A stretch of DNA of 64,000 nucleotides from Paracraurococcus lichenis (GTDB lineage: Bacteria > Pseudomonadota > Alphaproteobacteria > Acetobacterales > Acetobacteraceae): NCBI RefSeq assembly GCF_030657435.1, contig NZ_JAUTWS010000012.1, positions 62,001 through 126,000 on the forward strand, read 5' to 3'. Below, one piece after another: positions 26,897 to 36,761 of the stretch. How positions within the stretch are numbered: position 1 is the stretch's first letter; each line of letters opens with the position of its first letter. A model generated the notes under the pieces. That model worked only from the letters and a program-made list of their open reading frames with translations. It searched no databases and was not told the DNA's origin. The position numbers and the translations under genes were made by a program.

Positions 26897-26979
26897 CCGC
26901 GCCGTCCCGCGCCGCCATGTGGCTGGCGTGAGTCCAGGGCAGGGCAGGGGCGCGGCGGGCCCTGGTTGGATGGGACGAA

Positions 26980-27360
26980 ATGCTGACGAAGCTGAAGGGC
27001 TGGGCGCGGGCGATCCGGCGGGACGTGCATGCGCTCTGGATCGCCGCGCGCGACCCGCGCACGCCCTGGGCGGCGCGGGCGCTCGCGCTCAGCATCGCGG
27101 CCTATGCGCTCTCGCCCGTCGACCTGATCCCCGACTTCATCCCGGTGCTCGGCCTGCTGGACGAGGCGGTGCTGCTGCCGCTCGCCATCCTGCTGGTGAT
27201 CCGGCTGATCCCCGGGCCGCTGATGGCGGAGTACCGCGCGGCCGCCGCTGCGGCGGAGAGCAGGCCGAGCAGCCGGGCGGGGGCGGCCGTCATCGTCCTG
27301 CTCTGGCTGGCCGCGGCCGCGCTGCTGCTCTGGTGGCTGTGGCCCGGGGCGGCCGGGTAG
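26980..27360 (+). CDS. YkvA-family (DUF1232) small membrane protein
   Basis: A 126-residue protein with the YkvA/DUF1232 core at about residues 30-75: ARALALSIAAYALSPVDLIPDFIPVLGLLDE, including the signature SPVDLIPDFIP. A second hydrophobic helix (about 103-122, Leu/Trp-rich) gives a membrane anchor. Members are widespread and of unknown function. The gene is transcribed on its own after the hydrolase. Confidence 0.85.
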   Translation: MLTKLKGWARAIRRDVHALWIAARDPRTPWAARALALSIAAYALSPVDLIPDFIPVLGLLDEAVLLPLAILLVIRLIPGPLMAEYRAAAAAAESRPSSRAGAAVIVLLWLAAAALLLWWLWPGAAG

Positions 27361-27376
27361 CGGCCAGCCTCGCCGC

Positions 27377-27766
27377 CTATAGCGCGACGACGAGGTCGAT
27401 CTCGACCAGCGCGCCGACCGCGAGCGCGGTGACGCCGACGCAGGTCCGCGCCGGCAGGCCGCCGGGCGGGAAGCTCGCCTCCCAGACCGAATTCATGGCG
27501 GCGTAGTCGCGCTCGAACTGCGTGAGGTAGACGCGCGCGAAGACCGTCCGCTCCCACTCGCCGCCGCAGCCCTCCAGCACCGTCTGCAGGTTGGCGACGA
27601 CCTGCCGGGTCTGCGCCTCGATTCCGCCCTCCACCAGGTGCATGCCGCCGCCCGGCAGCGTCGGCATCTGGCCGGTGACGAAGAGGAAATCGCCCGCCCG
27701 CACCGCATGGCTGAAGGGCGCGACGCGCTGCGGCGCCTCGGGCAGCAGGAAGCGGGCGATCTCCAT
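27377..27766 (-). CDS. RidA-family protein (Rid/YjgF superfamily)
   Basis: A 129-residue protein of normal RidA length. RidA proteins hydrolyse reactive enamine/imine intermediates released by PLP enzymes. The pattern includes PFSHAVRAGDFLFVTGQMP, EAQTRQVVANLQTVLEG and a C-terminal TCVGVTALAVGALVEIDLVV. The Arg of the archetype's R-x-x-V motif is present as ARTCVGV, where the archetype has R-x-x-v-x-v. The start lies 2 bases after the denD stop, so the pair is an operon. A PLP ammonia-lyase, a natural source of enamines, is divergent upstream. Confidence 0.9.
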   Translation of the reverse strand: MEIARFLLPEAPQRVAPFSHAVRAGDFLFVTGQMPTLPGGGMHLVEGGIEAQTRQVVANLQTVLEGCGGEWERTVFARVYLTQFERDYAAMNSVWEASFPPGGLPARTCVGVTALAVGALVEIDLVVAL

Positions 27767-27768
27767 CC

Positions 27769-28755
27769 TCAGAGGCCGCGCTCGGCGCGGGTCGCCGCCA
27801 AGTCGTCCTCGATGAAGGCCTGCACGATCTCCTCCAGACTCTCCTGCTCGGAGAAGCCGAACAGCCGCCGCGCCCGCTCCGCCGTGAAGCTCGCCGGCCA
27901 GGTGCCGACGATCGCCTCGATGGCCGGGTCGGGCGCGTGCCGCACCCTCGCCCGCGCCGCTGGCCCGGCGACCTCGGCAAGCGCGCTCAGCATCTTGCCG
28001 ACCGTCGCGCTCCGCCCCGGCGGGTTGATGCCGCGGTCGAGGCCGAGCGGGCCGGTGTCCATGGTCATGGCGTGCAGGAACCACTCGACTGCCCGGCGCG
28101 GCGAGCAGATCCAGACCGCGAAATCCTCCGGCACCGGCAGCTCGGTCTCGAGGCCGAGCAGCGGCTCGCGCAGGATGGCGCTGACGAAGCTCGAGGCCGC
28201 CTTGTTCGGCCGGCCCGGGCGGATGATGACCGTCGGCAGCCGGATGTTCACCGCGTCGAGGAACCCCTTGCGGGAGGCGTCCTGCAGCAGCAGCTCGCCG
28301 ATCGCCTTCTCCGCGCCGTAGCTGTTGCCCGGCAATTGCCGGGCATCGTCCTCCAGCCGCGCATCCTGCCCGCCGGAGAAGCTGGCGACCGAGGAGGTGA
28401 AGACCACCCGTGGGGGCGCGGGGAGCGCCCGGCAGGCCTGCAGCACCGCCAGCGTGCCGTGCAGGTTCACCGTGAGGCCGAGGTCGAAATCCGCCTCCGC
28501 CTGGGCCGAGACCACGGCGGCAAGGTGCACCACCACATCGGTGCCGGCGGGGATGGCGGCCTTCACCGCCTCCGGATCGGCGATGTTGCCGCCGAGGCAG
28601 CGGACGGGGAAGGGGGCGGGCAGGGAGGCCGGCGCCTGCAGGTCGAACAGCGTCAGGCCGGTGACCGGCTGGCCGCCCAGGGTGCCCTCCTGCGCCAGGC
28701 GCTGCGCCAGCTTGCGGCCGAGGAACCCTCCGCCGCCCAGGATCGTGATCTGCAT
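27769..28755 (-). CDS. denD: D-erythronate dehydrogenase-like NAD(P)-dependent epimerase/dehydratase-family protein
   Basis: A 328-residue short-chain dehydrogenase of the extended type. The N-terminus ITILGGGGFLGRKLA is the Rossmann G-x-x-G-x-x-G loop, followed by VVVHLAAVVS, SSVASFSGG and the catalytic YGAEK (Tyr-x-x-x-Lys). Later segments VNIRLPTVIIRPGRPNKAASSFVSAILREPL and FAVWICSPRRAVEW match DenD proteins that oxidise D-erythronate to 2-oxo-tetronate. It lacks the neighbouring OtnK/OtnC genes of that pathway, so the exact substrate is uncertain. It is followed by ridA and divergent from dpaL. Confidence 0.8.
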   Translation of the reverse strand: MQITILGGGGFLGRKLAQRLAQEGTLGGQPVTGLTLFDLQAPASLPAPFPVRCLGGNIADPEAVKAAIPAGTDVVVHLAAVVSAQAEADFDLGLTVNLHGTLAVLQACRALPAPPRVVFTSSVASFSGGQDARLEDDARQLPGNSYGAEKAIGELLLQDASRKGFLDAVNIRLPTVIIRPGRPNKAASSFVSAILREPLLGLETELPVPEDFAVWICSPRRAVEWFLHAMTMDTGPLGLDRGINPPGRSATVGKMLSALAEVAGPAARARVRHAPDPAIEAIVGTWPASFTAERARRLFGFSEQESLEEIVQAFIEDDLAATRAERGL

Positions 28756-28840
28756 GGCGTCCTCCCTTGTCGCGCCGCGGCGCCCGCCCTCATGTCGCGC
28801 CTTGGCAGGCGGCGTGCAAGCGGCGCATGGTCCCGCCGCC

Positions 28841-30004
28841 ATGCCCATCCCGCGCCGCTCCTACCGCCTGCTCCTCAACCGCCATCTCGGCACGCCCGGG
28901 GTGATCGTCCTGCCGGAAGGCGGCTTCCGCCGGGCGAGAGCGGAGATCGCCTCCTGGCCCGGCCATGCGCCGACGCCGCTGGTCGAGCTGCCCGAGGTCG
29001 CGCAGGCGGCGCGGGTGGCGGCGATCCACTGGAAGGACGAGGGCGGGCGCTTCGGCCTCGGCAGCTTCAAGGCGCTGGGCGGGGCCTATGCGGTGATGAA
29101 GCTGCTGCAGGCGGAACTCGCCCGGCGCGGGGTCGCCAATGCCGCGACCTCCGCCGAACTGGCGGAGGGCAAGTACAAGGAGGCCGCGCAGGGCATCACC
29201 GTGACCTGCGCCACCGACGGCAATCATGGCCGCAGCGTCGCCTGGGGCGCCCAGCGCTTCGGCTGCCGCTGCGTGATCTTCGTGCATGAAGGCGTCAGCC
29301 AGGGCCGGCGCGACGCCATCGCCAAATACGGCGCCGAGATCCGGGTGGTGCCCGGCACCTATGACGAGGCGGTGCGCGCGGCGCAGAAGACCGCCGAGGC
29401 GGAGGGCTGGTTCGTCGTCTCCGACACTTCCTATGCCGGCTATACCGAGATCCCCCGCGACGTCATGCAGGGCTACCGGCTGATGGCCGAGGAAGCCGCC
29501 GAGGCGCTGCCGCGGCCGCCGGCCCATGTCTTCATCCAGGGCGGCGTCGGCGGCGTCGCCGCCGCGGTCTCCGTCCAGATGCGCGCCCGCTACGGCGCCG
29601 AGGCGCCGAAGCTGGTGGTGGTGGAGCCGGAGAAGGCCGCCTGCCTGCTTGCGAGCGCCGAGGCCGGCCGGCCCATGGCGATCGAGGGCGAGCTGGATAC
29701 GCTGATGGCCGGCCTCGCCTGCGGCGAGCCGAGCCTGCTGGCCTGGCAGGAGCTGGAGCGCGCCGCTTTCGCCTTCATGGCCGTGCCGGATGCCGCGGCG
29801 GTGGACTGCATGAGGCTGCTGGCGAAGCGCACGCCGCGGCTGGAGGCCGGGGAGAGCGCGGTCGCCGGCCTCGCCGGCCTGCTGCTGGCGGCGCGCGACC
29901 CCTTCGGCCGCGCCGCGCTGGGGCTGGAGGAGGGGAGCCGCGTGCTGCTCTTCGGCACCGAGGGCGCGACCGACCCGGAGCTCTATGCCAAGCTGACCGC
30001 CTGA
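28841..30004 (+). CDS. dpaL: Diaminopropionate ammonia-lyase (PLP fold type II)
   Basis: A 387-residue PLP enzyme that cleaves 2,3-diaminopropionate to pyruvate and ammonia. The family signature GGRFGLGSFKALGGAYA holds the PLP lysine at Lys77. ATDGNHGRSVAWGAQ is the substrate-loop segment, IQGGVGGVAAAV the phosphate-binding glycine loop, and RFGL before SFKALGG is more typical of this family than of threonine dehydratase. Some family members also act on D-serine. The divergent denD-ridA pair shares its 85-base upstream region; RidA would handle enamine products. Confidence 0.9.
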   Translation: MPIPRRSYRLLLNRHLGTPGVIVLPEGGFRRARAEIASWPGHAPTPLVELPEVAQAARVAAIHWKDEGGRFGLGSFKALGGAYAVMKLLQAELARRGVANAATSAELAEGKYKEAAQGITVTCATDGNHGRSVAWGAQRFGCRCVIFVHEGVSQGRRDAIAKYGAEIRVVPGTYDEAVRAAQKTAEAEGWFVVSDTSYAGYTEIPRDVMQGYRLMAEEAAEALPRPPAHVFIQGGVGGVAAAVSVQMRARYGAEAPKLVVVEPEKAACLLASAEAGRPMAIEGELDTLMAGLACGEPSLLAWQELERAAFAFMAVPDAAAVDCMRLLAKRTPRLEAGESAVAGLAGLLLAARDPFGRAALGLEEGSRVLLFGTEGATDPELYAKLTA

Positions 30005-30059
30005 ACCCCGCCGCGCCTGCCCCGTTGGCCCTTCCCACGCATCAGGAAGGACGGCAGGC

Positions 30060-30311
30060 ATGGCGGAGCAGGAGAGGCAGCGCATCCAGACCGACGAGGC
30101 CGACAGCCGCGAGGGCGCCGGCGGCCTCGGCACGCCGCGCAAGCCGGGGGAGGTGCCGAAGCACGGCACCACGCGGCGCTTCGAGGAGGGCGGCCCGGCC
30201 GATCGCTGGGACCCCGATACCACCAGCGACGGCGCCATGGGCGGTGGTGGCGCGGGCGGCGCTGGCGGGGTGACGGGCGGCGCGAGCGGCCGCACCAACA
30301 ATCCGGACTGA
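30060..30311 (+). CDS. Small hydrophilic Gly-rich hypothetical protein
   Basis: An 83-residue, highly polar protein. The first 50 residues are charged (EQERQRIQTDEADSRE, then KPGEVPKHGTTRRFEEGG), and the tail is a Gly/Ala-rich low-complexity stretch ending GRTNNPD. It looks intrinsically disordered. AGGAAGGACGGCAGGC directly before the ATG is a strong ribosome site, which supports real expression. No family recognised. Confidence 0.6.
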   Translation: MAEQERQRIQTDEADSREGAGGLGTPRKPGEVPKHGTTRRFEEGGPADRWDPDTTSDGAMGGGGAGGAGGVTGGASGRTNNPD

Positions 30312-30314
30312 CGC

Positions 30315-30372
30315 GGCCCGAGGACCGGCGCGCCGAAGGGCGCGGAGGTTTGGATCGGCCCGCCTGCCATGC
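30315..30372 (+). repeat. Short interspersed repeat, divergent copy 1
   Basis: About 58 bases related to the element at 60073-60130 and, inverted, at 54858-54952. The shared core runs CCGA-GACCG...GAAGGGC...GGAGGT-TG-ATCGG-CCGCC. This copy is the most diverged. It sits in the gap between two small genes. Confidence 0.6.
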
Positions 30373-30534
30373 AGGGTTGGGCGGCCGGGGTCCCGGCCGC
30401 TGCCGACCTGCGTCGCGCGCCCCAGGGCTTGCCATGTCGGCCGGCAGACGCCCGCGGAACGGCGGCGGCGCGCCTGCATCCGCGCGGCTGCCCGGCCGTT
30501 GCTGGGCGTGCCACCCCCGGCAGGAGTCCCCCGC

Positions 30535-30855
30535 ATGAAGGCAACCCGCGAGTCCATCCGCGAGCACATGGAGGTCGTCGGCGCCGATGGCGGCCATGTC
30601 GGTACCGTGGATAAGGTCGATGGCGACCGCATCAAGCTGACCCGCACGGATCGCGGCGCCGGCGGCCAGCACCACTGGCTCCCGCTCTCCATGGCCGCCG
30701 ATATCGAGGGCGACCTGCTCCGCCTGACCGTCCCGCTCGACCGCGTCGCCGGATACTGGGAGAACGAGCAGGGCTTCCGCGGCCCGATCGAGAGCGACGA
30801 TGCCGAGACCCAGGGCATGGGCGAGGCGCTGAAGGGCCAGGACCCGCAGCGCTAG
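30535..30855 (+). CDS. DUF2171-domain protein
   Basis: A 106-residue soluble protein. The core IREHMEVVGADGGHVGTVDKVDGDRIKLTR, then HHWLPLSMAADIEGDLLRLTVP, matches the DUF2171 pattern: a PRC-barrel-like small beta domain with an M-x-V-x-x-x-D-G-x-x-V-G-x-V-D motif. The family is common in alphaproteobacteria and often lies among stress genes; its function is unknown. The acidic tail (ESDDAETQGMGE) is extra. A hairpin 10 bases past the stop probably ends the transcript. Confidence 0.85.
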   Translation: MKATRESIREHMEVVGADGGHVGTVDKVDGDRIKLTRTDRGAGGQHHWLPLSMAADIEGDLLRLTVPLDRVAGYWENEQGFRGPIESDDAETQGMGEALKGQDPQR

Positions 30856-30864
30856 TCCTTTCGA

Positions 30865-30896
30865 GGCTGGCCATCGCCCAGCCAGTTTGGCCAGCC
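30865..30896 (+). terminator. Hairpin after the DUF2171 gene
   Basis: GGCTGGCCA pairs perfectly with TGGCCAGCC (9 bp) around a 14-base loop, starting 10 bases after the stop codon. No T-run. The rest of the 320-base gap to ugpB (30897-31175) shows no gene and no promoter I would defend. Confidence 0.5.
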
Positions 30897-31175
30897 CGGT
30901 CGCCCGTGTGAACGGGCGTGCTTTGCGCCAGGGCAGGCCTGCGTGCCCCGGCCCGGACAGGTTGCGGGCAAGCCGTTCGATCGGACGGATGCCTCCGGTT
31001 CATGCCCGGGCGCGAAACGCGCGGCATGTGCCGGGGCACCGGGCCGCGCAGCCCGCCCCCTTGCGCGCAGGCGGCCGCCTCCCCTTCATTGTTCTGCCGC
31101 AATTCCGTCACATGGCCATAACAAGGCGCCGCTACCTGCCGGCGCACCGCAGAACGATCGGGGAGACCACGCCAC

Positions 31176-32513
31176 ATGCAGCGCCGCACCCTCCTGGCGG
31201 GCACCGCCGCCCTTGGCCTCGCCGCGCCCGCCAGCCTCCAGGCCCAGGGCACGGGCCGCACCACCATCGAGTTCTGGTACGGCCTCTCCGGCCCGCTGGC
31301 CGAGCGCGTGATGGAGCAGGTGAAGCGCTTCAACGACAGCCAGCAGCGCTTCACTGTCAATGCCAGCTACAAGGGCAGCTACATCGACACCATGACCGGC
31401 GCCATCGCCGCCTGGCGCGCCGGCAACCCGCCGCACATCGTCCAGGTCTTCGAGGTCGGCACCGCCACCATGATGGCCGCCGGCCCGGCGATCCGCCCGG
31501 TGCATCAGTTGCTCTCGGAGTCGGGCGTCGAGCTCGACCCGAAGCGCTACATCGCCGGCGTGCGCGGCTACTACTCCGACACGCAGGGGCGGCTGATCTC
31601 CATGCCGCACAACTCCTCCTCCGCCATCATGTGGCTGAACCTCGATGCCTTCCAGAAGGCAGGGCTGCCGACCGACGAGTTGCCGCGCACCTGGAAGCAG
31701 GTCCGCGCCGCGGCGGAGAGGATCAAGGCGGCGAATGCCGCGCCGGCCGCGATCACCACGACCTGGCCGACCTGGATCATGCTCGAGCAGATGGCGGCCA
31801 TCCACGACGTGCCCTTCGCCACCCGGGCGAACGGCTTCGAGGGGATGAACGCCGAGCTCCAGCTCACCTCGCCCTTCTTCCAGAAGCAGGTGGACTTCCT
31901 GCTCGGCCTGCAGAAGGACGGGCTGTTCCGCTATGGCGGCCGCGACAATGCCGGCGACCCGCTCTTCCCCGCGGGCGAGGTGGCGATCAGCTTCAACTCC
32001 GCCGGCAACCGCTCCCGCGTGGAGCGGGAAGCGAAGTTCAAGTGGATCTCCACGCCGCTGCCCTACCATGACGACGTCATCCAGCAGCCGAGGAATGGCG
32101 TCATCGGCGGCGCCAGCCTCTGGGTGCTGACGGCGCGCAACCGCGCGGCGGAGGAATACCGCGGCGTCGCCGAGTTCTTCCGCTTCATCTCCGAGGTCGA
32201 CCAGGACCTGTGGTGGCACAAGTCCACCGGCTACGTGCCGCTGACGAATGCCGCCTACGAGAAGGCGAAGGCCGAGGGCTATTACCAGCAGAATCCCGGC
32301 GCCGATGCCGCGGTGCGCCAGCTCTCGCGCGCCGAGCCGACGCCGAACAGCATGGGCTTCCGCCTCGGCGGCTTCGTCGAGATCCGCAACGTGATCCAGG
32401 AGGAGCTGGAGAAGGCGCTGCAGGGCCAGCAGACCGCAGCTCAGGCGCTGGAGGCGGCGAACCGGCGCGGCAATGTGGTGCTGCGCAACTTCGAGCGGGC
32501 GAACCGGGCCTGA
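31176..32513 (+). CDS. ugpB: sn-Glycerol-3-phosphate ABC transporter substrate-binding protein
   Basis: A 445-residue periplasmic receptor for glycerol 3-phosphate and glycerophosphodiesters. The signal peptide runs [14 protein letters not shown] to LQAQ. UgpB marks are [62 protein letters not shown], and [18 protein letters not shown]. The C-terminal [21 protein letters not shown] also matches. It heads a full ugpBAEC operon. The 193-base gap to ugpA contains two strong stem-loops, a common arrangement that lets receptor mRNA outnumber permease mRNA. Confidence 0.95.
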   Translation: MQRRTLLAGTAALGLAAPASLQAQGTGRTTIEFWYGLSGPLAERVMEQVKRFNDSQQRFTVNASYKGSYIDTMTGAIAAWRAGNPPHIVQVFEVGTATMMAAGPAIRPVHQLLSESGVELDPKRYIAGVRGYYSDTQGRLISMPHNSSSAIMWLNLDAFQKAGLPTDELPRTWKQVRAAAERIKAANAAPAAITTTWPTWIMLEQMAAIHDVPFATRANGFEGMNAELQLTSPFFQKQVDFLLGLQKDGLFRYGGRDNAGDPLFPAGEVAISFNSAGNRSRVEREAKFKWISTPLPYHDDVIQQPRNGVIGGASLWVLTARNRAAEEYRGVAEFFRFISEVDQDLWWHKSTGYVPLTNAAYEKAKAEGYYQQNPGADAAVRQLSRAEPTPNSMGFRLGGFVEIRNVIQEELEKALQGQQTAAQALEAANRRGNVVLRNFERANRA

Positions 32514-32558
32514 GCAGCCGGGGAGGGCGCCGGGATCCCCAGTCCCTCCCGCCCAGGG

Positions 32559-32605
32559 CCTGCTGCCGGGCCGCGGATGCCGGGATTCCGCAGCCCGGCG
32601 GCAGG
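32559..32605 (+). promoter_or_regulatory. Stem-loop 1 between ugpB and ugpA
   Basis: CCTGCTGCCGGGC pairs with GCCCGGCGGCAGG (13 bp, one G-U), and an inner GCGGA/TCCGC helix sits in the loop. It starts 46 bases after the ugpB stop. It probably acts as a 3' stabiliser or partial terminator for receptor mRNA. Confidence 0.55.
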
Positions 32606-32645
32606 CGCGCAGGGTTGGTATGGCGGCTGCGCGCCAAAGTTCACC

Positions 32646-32679
32646 GCATGCCGGCCGGCATGGATGCCGACCGGCATGC
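32646..32679 (+). promoter_or_regulatory. Stem-loop 2 between ugpB and ugpA
   Basis: GCATGCCGGCCGGCAT and ATGCCGACCGGCATGC form a 16-bp stem with one mismatch and a 2-base loop. The stem ends 14 bases before the AGGAG ribosome site of ugpA, so it could also affect ugpA translation or read-through. Confidence 0.55.
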
Positions 32680-32706
32680 GGCCCTCGGAACCCAGGAGTT
32701 CTCCGC

Positions 32707-33588
32707 TTGGATCGGAAGGTCGTCTTCAGGCAGCGCGTCCTGCCCTACCTGCTGCTGGCGCCGCAGCTCGCGATCACCATCGTCTTCTTCTTCTGGCCGG
32801 CCGGGCAGGCGGTGTGGTTCGCCTTCCTCCGCCAGGACGCCTTCGGCATCCGCACGGAATTCGTCGGCTTCGAGAATTTCGCCGACCTGTTCGCCGATCC
32901 GCTCTACCTCGAGACCATCCGCAACACCGCGGTCTTCAGCATCGGCGTGACCGCCGCCGCGCTCGCCGTCGCGCTGCTGCTGGCGGTGCTGGCGGACCGG
33001 CAGATCCGCGGCGCCGGCGGCTACCGCATCCTGCTGATCTGGCCCTATGCCATCGCCCCCGCCGTCGCGGCGGTGCTGTGGATCTTCCTCTTCCACCCGC
33101 AGATCGGCCTCCTCGGCCGGGCGCTGAACGGCGCCGGCCTCGACTGGGACTACAAGCTGAACGGGGGGCAGGCGATGCTGATGGTGATCCTCGCCTCCGC
33201 CTGGAAGCAGGTCTCCTACAACTTCATCTTCTTCCTCGCGGGGCTGCAGAGCATCCCGAAATCGGTGCTGGAGGCGGCGGCGATCGACGGCGCCCGCGCG
33301 GTGCGGCGCTTCTGGACCATCACCTTCCCGCTGCTCTCGCCCACCACCTTCTTCCTGTTGGTGGTGAACCTGGTCTATGCCTTCTTCGACACCTTCGGCG
33401 TCATCGACGCGCTGACCAAGGGCGGCCCCGCCAAGGCGACGGAGACGCTGATCTACCGCGCCTATGTGGACGGCCGCGTCAACCTCGACCTCGGCATGTC
33501 CTCCGCGCAATCCGTGGTGCTGATGCTGGTCGTCATCTGCCTCACCGCCATCCAGTTCCGGTTCATCGAACGCCGTGTCCACTACTGA
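32707..33588 (+). CDS. ugpA: Glycerol-3-phosphate ABC transporter permease UgpA
   Basis: A 293-residue inner-membrane permease with six hydrophobic helices. The MalFG-type loop that docks on the ATPase is [22 protein letters not shown] near residue 197-218. No ATG fits: the start is TTG at 32707, with AGGAG at 32694-32698 giving an 8-base spacing, and it yields the usual family N-terminus ([19 protein letters not shown]). Its 3' end overlaps ugpE by 14 bases. Confidence 0.92.
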   Translation: MDRKVVFRQRVLPYLLLAPQLAITIVFFFWPAGQAVWFAFLRQDAFGIRTEFVGFENFADLFADPLYLETIRNTAVFSIGVTAAALAVALLLAVLADRQIRGAGGYRILLIWPYAIAPAVAAVLWIFLFHPQIGLLGRALNGAGLDWDYKLNGGQAMLMVILASAWKQVSYNFIFFLAGLQSIPKSVLEAAAIDGARAVRRFWTITFPLLSPTTFFLLVVNLVYAFFDTFGVIDALTKGGPAKATETLIYRAYVDGRVNLDLGMSSAQSVVLMLVVICLTAIQFRFIERRVHY

Positions 33589-34459
33589 GAGCACGCAGGG
33601 CCTGGCCCTGCCGGCCAAGGCCGCGCCGCCCGGCAGCGGCGGCACCGACTGGGTGGCGCATGCCATCCTGATCCTGGCCGTCATCCTCTTCGTCCTGCCG
33701 ATCTGGATCGTGCTCATGGGCTCGACCCATGATGCCGCGACCATCGGCCGCGGCGAGGTGCCGCTGCTGCCCGGCCGCCACGCGCTGGAGAACTACCGCG
33801 CGGCCTGGGAGCGCGGCGGCGCCGGCGTGCCGGCCGGGCGCATGCTGTGGAACAGCACCGTCATGGCGCTCTCGATCGCGATCGGGAAGATCGCGATCTC
33901 GATCCTCTCGGCCTATGCGGTGGTGTTCTTCCGCTTTCCCTTCCGCCGGCTCGCCTTCTGGTCGATCTTCATCACCCTGATGCTGCCGGTGGAGGTGCGG
34001 ATCTTCCCGACCTTCAAGGTCGTCTCCGACCTCGGCCTGGTGAACACCTATGGCGGGCTGATCATCCCGATCATCGCCTCCGCCACCGCCACCCTGCTGT
34101 TCCGCCAGTTCTTCCTGACCATCCCGGACGAGTTCGTGGAAGCCGCGAAGATGGACGGCGCCGGGCCGCTGCGCTTCTTCCGCGACGTGGTGCTGCCGCT
34201 GTCGCGCACCAACATCGCCGCGCTCTTCGTCGTCCTCTTCGTCTATGGCTGGAACCAGTATCTCTGGCCGCTCCTCGTCGCCACCTCGGACGAGGTCGAG
34301 ACGATCGTGATCGGCATGGTGAAGATGATCGGGTCCGAGGCGAGCACCGAGTGGAACATCGTCATGGCCACCTGCGTGCTGGCCCTGCTGCCGCCGGTCC
34401 TGGTCGTGGTCCTGATGCAGCGCTGGTTCGTCAAGGGCCTGACGGAGACCGAAAAGTAA
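33575..34459 (+). CDS. ugpE: Glycerol-3-phosphate ABC transporter permease UgpE
   Basis: A 294-residue permease, partner of UgpA, with six membrane helices. The ATPase-docking EAA loop is [21 protein letters not shown] near residue 190. [26 protein letters not shown] and [19 protein letters not shown] are typical UgpE segments. It starts with GTG inside the end of ugpA, and its TAA shares one base with the ATG of ugpC, so the three genes are translationally coupled. Confidence 0.93.
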   Translation: MSTTESTQGLALPAKAAPPGSGGTDWVAHAILILAVILFVLPIWIVLMGSTHDAATIGRGEVPLLPGRHALENYRAAWERGGAGVPAGRMLWNSTVMALSIAIGKIAISILSAYAVVFFRFPFRRLAFWSIFITLMLPVEVRIFPTFKVVSDLGLVNTYGGLIIPIIASATATLLFRQFFLTIPDEFVEAAKMDGAGPLRFFRDVVLPLSRTNIAALFVVLFVYGWNQYLWPLLVATSDEVETIVIGMVKMIGSEASTEWNIVMATCVLALLPPVLVVVLMQRWFVKGLTETEK

Positions 34460-35529
34460 TGGCCACCCTCGACCTCTCCGGCGTGACGAAGTCCTTCGGC
34501 GCCACCCGCGTCCTGCACGGTGTCGACCTCGCCGTCGCCGATGGCGAGATGATCGTCATCGTCGGCGCCTCGGGCTGCGGCAAATCCACCCTGCTGCGCA
34601 TCGTTGCCGGCCTCGAGACCCCGACCGGGGGCTCGGTCCGCATCGCCGGCCGCGACGTCACCGCGCTCGAGCCCGCCGACCGCGACATCGCCATGGTCTT
34701 CCAGAACTACGCGCTCTACCCGCACATGACGGTGGCGCAGAACATGGGCTATGGCCTGAAGATCCGCGGCCTGCCGCGCGCCGAGATCGAGCGCCGGGTG
34801 CGCGACTCCGCGGCGCTGCTCGGGATCGAGGCGCTGCTCGACCGCCGGCCGCGCCAGCTTTCCGGCGGGCAGCGCCAGCGCGTCGCCATGGGCCGCGCCA
34901 TCGTGCGCGAGCCCAAGCTCTTCCTCTTCGACGAGCCGCTGTCGAACCTCGACGCCAAGCTCCGGGTGCAGATGCGGGCCGAGATCCGGCGGCTGCAGAA
35001 GCGGCTCGGCGTCACCTCGCTCTTCGTCACCCACGACCAGGTGGAGGCGATGACCCTCGGCGACCGCCTCGTCGTCATGCACCAGGGCCATGCGGCGCAG
35101 GTGGCGACGCCGATGGAGATCTTCGAGCGGCCGGCCGATACCTATGTCGCGGGCTTCATCGGCAGTCCCGCCATGAACTTCCTCGCCGGGCGCCTCGCGG
35201 AAGACGGCCGTGCGGTCGCGCTCGCGGCCGGGCCGGTGATCCGCTTCGCCGACGGCCCGCGCCCGGGGCCGGAGGGCCTGCCGCTGACCATCGGCATCCG
35301 GCCGGAGCATGTGCGGCCCGATCCGGCCGGCCTGCCCCTCGCGCTCGACCTGGTGGAGCCGCTGGGGTCGGAGACGGTGCTGCATGGCCGCCTGCCGCAG
35401 GGCGAGGCGCTGGTCGTGAAGCTGGCAGGGCCCGGGCCGCGCGAGGGCAGCCTGCCCGTCTCCCTGCCGGCGGAGGCGCTGCATGTCTTCGTCGCCGAGG
35501 GCGGAAGGCGGCTCGATCCGATGGGTTAG
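34459..35529 (+). CDS. ugpC: Glycerol-3-phosphate ABC transporter ATP-binding protein
   Basis: A 356-residue ATPase of the MalK/UgpC type. Walker A is GASGCGKST (36-44), the Q-loop [10 protein letters not shown] starts at 81, the signature LSGGQ is at 134-138, Walker B LFLFDEP at 154-160, and the H-loop lies in [10 protein letters not shown]. The C-terminal ~120 residues form the OB-fold regulatory domain with [12 protein letters not shown] and IGIRPEHV. Length is normal. The last four bases overlap the stop of the convergent receptor gene. Confidence 0.95.
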   Translation: MATLDLSGVTKSFGATRVLHGVDLAVADGEMIVIVGASGCGKSTLLRIVAGLETPTGGSVRIAGRDVTALEPADRDIAMVFQNYALYPHMTVAQNMGYGLKIRGLPRAEIERRVRDSAALLGIEALLDRRPRQLSGGQRQRVAMGRAIVREPKLFLFDEPLSNLDAKLRVQMRAEIRRLQKRLGVTSLFVTHDQVEAMTLGDRLVVMHQGHAAQVATPMEIFERPADTYVAGFIGSPAMNFLAGRLAEDGRAVALAAGPVIRFADGPRPGPEGLPLTIGIRPEHVRPDPAGLPLALDLVEPLGSETVLHGRLPQGEALVVKLAGPGPREGSLPVSLPAEALHVFVAEGGRRLDPMG

Positions 35530-36761
35530 CCGACCGCCCCCATCTGCGCCTTCAGCGGCGCCGTCGCGGCCTCGGCCGGCGCCACCGCCACCAGCCGGCC
35601 GCCCTGCCATTGCAGCAGCAACGGCCGGGCGCGCTGGTTCTGGCCCTTTTCGTCGAAGCGGATGCCCCAGCCATTCGCCGTCCCGCCTTCCGGCACGTCG
35701 GTGGCAGCGAGCGCCGCGCGGATGCGGTCGCGGTCCGGCGCATTGGCCCGCTGGATGGCATCGAAGGCGGCGCGCGCCCCGACATAGTTCGCCAGGCTGT
35801 GGCCGGAGCGCGGTTCGCTGCCGTAGCGCTTGCGGTAGAGCTCGAGGAAGGGCTTCACGCCGGGCGCGACGCGGTCGTTGACCTCGAATTGCGGGACGTC
35901 GACATTCAGCGTGCCCTCGAATTCCGGGCCGATCGCATGCGCCGTGTCCACCAGGCTGTAGCCGGCGCCGGCGCCGATCACCATGCGCGGGCGCCAGCCA
36001 GCCTCCCGCAGGCCGCGATAGAGCAGCAGAATGTCGTTCTGGTAGCCGACATGCAGCAGCACGTCCGCCGCCATGCCGCGCAGCCGCTGCACGATCGGCG
36101 CGGCCTCCAGGCTGCGGAGCGTGTAGCCGAGCTTCTCGGCGATCGGCAGGCCGCGGGCCTTGAGCTGCGCCTCCTCCGCCGCCGCGACCGACTGCCCGTA
36201 GAGGCTGTCCTCGTGCAGCAGGGCGATCTTCAGCGCCTCGGGCGGCAGGCCCCAGGCCGGCGCCAGCAGGTCGGCGATCGCGTCCACCGCGATCCGCCCG
36301 ATCTCGGAGGCGCGCGGCGCGGTGCGGAACAGCAGGCGGAAGCCGCGCTCGGTGATCGGGTCAGCGACGGCGCCGAGCTCGACATAGGGCACGCCCTGCA
36401 GCTCCGCGGCCTGGGTCGCGGCGAAGGAGAGCGGCGAGGCGCAGGTTCCGAAGAGCACCAGGGCGCGCTCCGCCCCCATCAGCCGCTTCGCCTCGGCCGT
36501 TGCCTGGGCCGGGTCGGCGGCATCGCCCTTGACCAGGCGGATGGGCTTGCCCAGCAGCCCGCCGGCGACGTTGCGCTCCTCCGCCGCCAGCTCGAGGCCG
36601 CGGAAATGCTCGTCGCCGAGGAGCGCGAGCGGGCCGGTGAAGGGGAAGAGGGCGCCGAGGCGCGTGCTGTTGGCCTCGGCCTGCTGCGCGCCGGCCGGGC
36701 GCGCCGCGGCCGCCAGGGCGGCGAGGCCGCCGAGCAGCGGGCGGCGGGCGATCCGGGCCAT
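35526..36761 (-). CDS. ABC transporter substrate-binding protein, LivJ type
   Basis: A 411-residue periplasmic receptor of the branched-chain-amino-acid/amide class. The signal peptide carries Arg pairs ([15 protein letters not shown]... to AGAQ). The type I periplasmic fold follows: [73 protein letters not shown] and [24 protein letters not shown]. No Liv permease or ATPase is adjacent, so it is an orphan or serves a distant permease. It converges on ugpC with a 4-base overlap of coding ends. Confidence 0.88.
   Translation of the reverse strand: MARIARRPLLGGLAALAAAARPAGAQQAEANSTRLGALFPFTGPLALLGDEHFRGLELAAEERNVAGGLLGKPIRLVKGDAADPAQATAEAKRLMGAERALVLFGTCASPLSFAATQAAELQGVPYVELGAVADPITERGFRLLFRTAPRASEIGRIAVDAIADLLAPAWGLPPEALKIALLHEDSLYGQSVAAAEEAQLKARGLPIAEKLGYTLRSLEAAPIVQRLRGMAADVLLHVGYQNDILLLYRGLREAGWRPRMVIGAGAGYSLVDTAHAIGPEFEGTLNVDVPQFEVNDRVAPGVKPFLELYRKRYGSEPRSGHSLANYVGARAAFDAIQRANAPDRDRIRAALAATDVPEGGTANGWGIRFDEKGQNQRARPLLLQWQGGRLVAVAPAEAATAPLKAQMGAVG

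Noticed and set aside
30856..31175. Possible Pho box before ugpB
   Set aside because: Only a weak GTCAC...CATAAC resemblance to the half-sites; the spacing and second repeat do not fit well enough.
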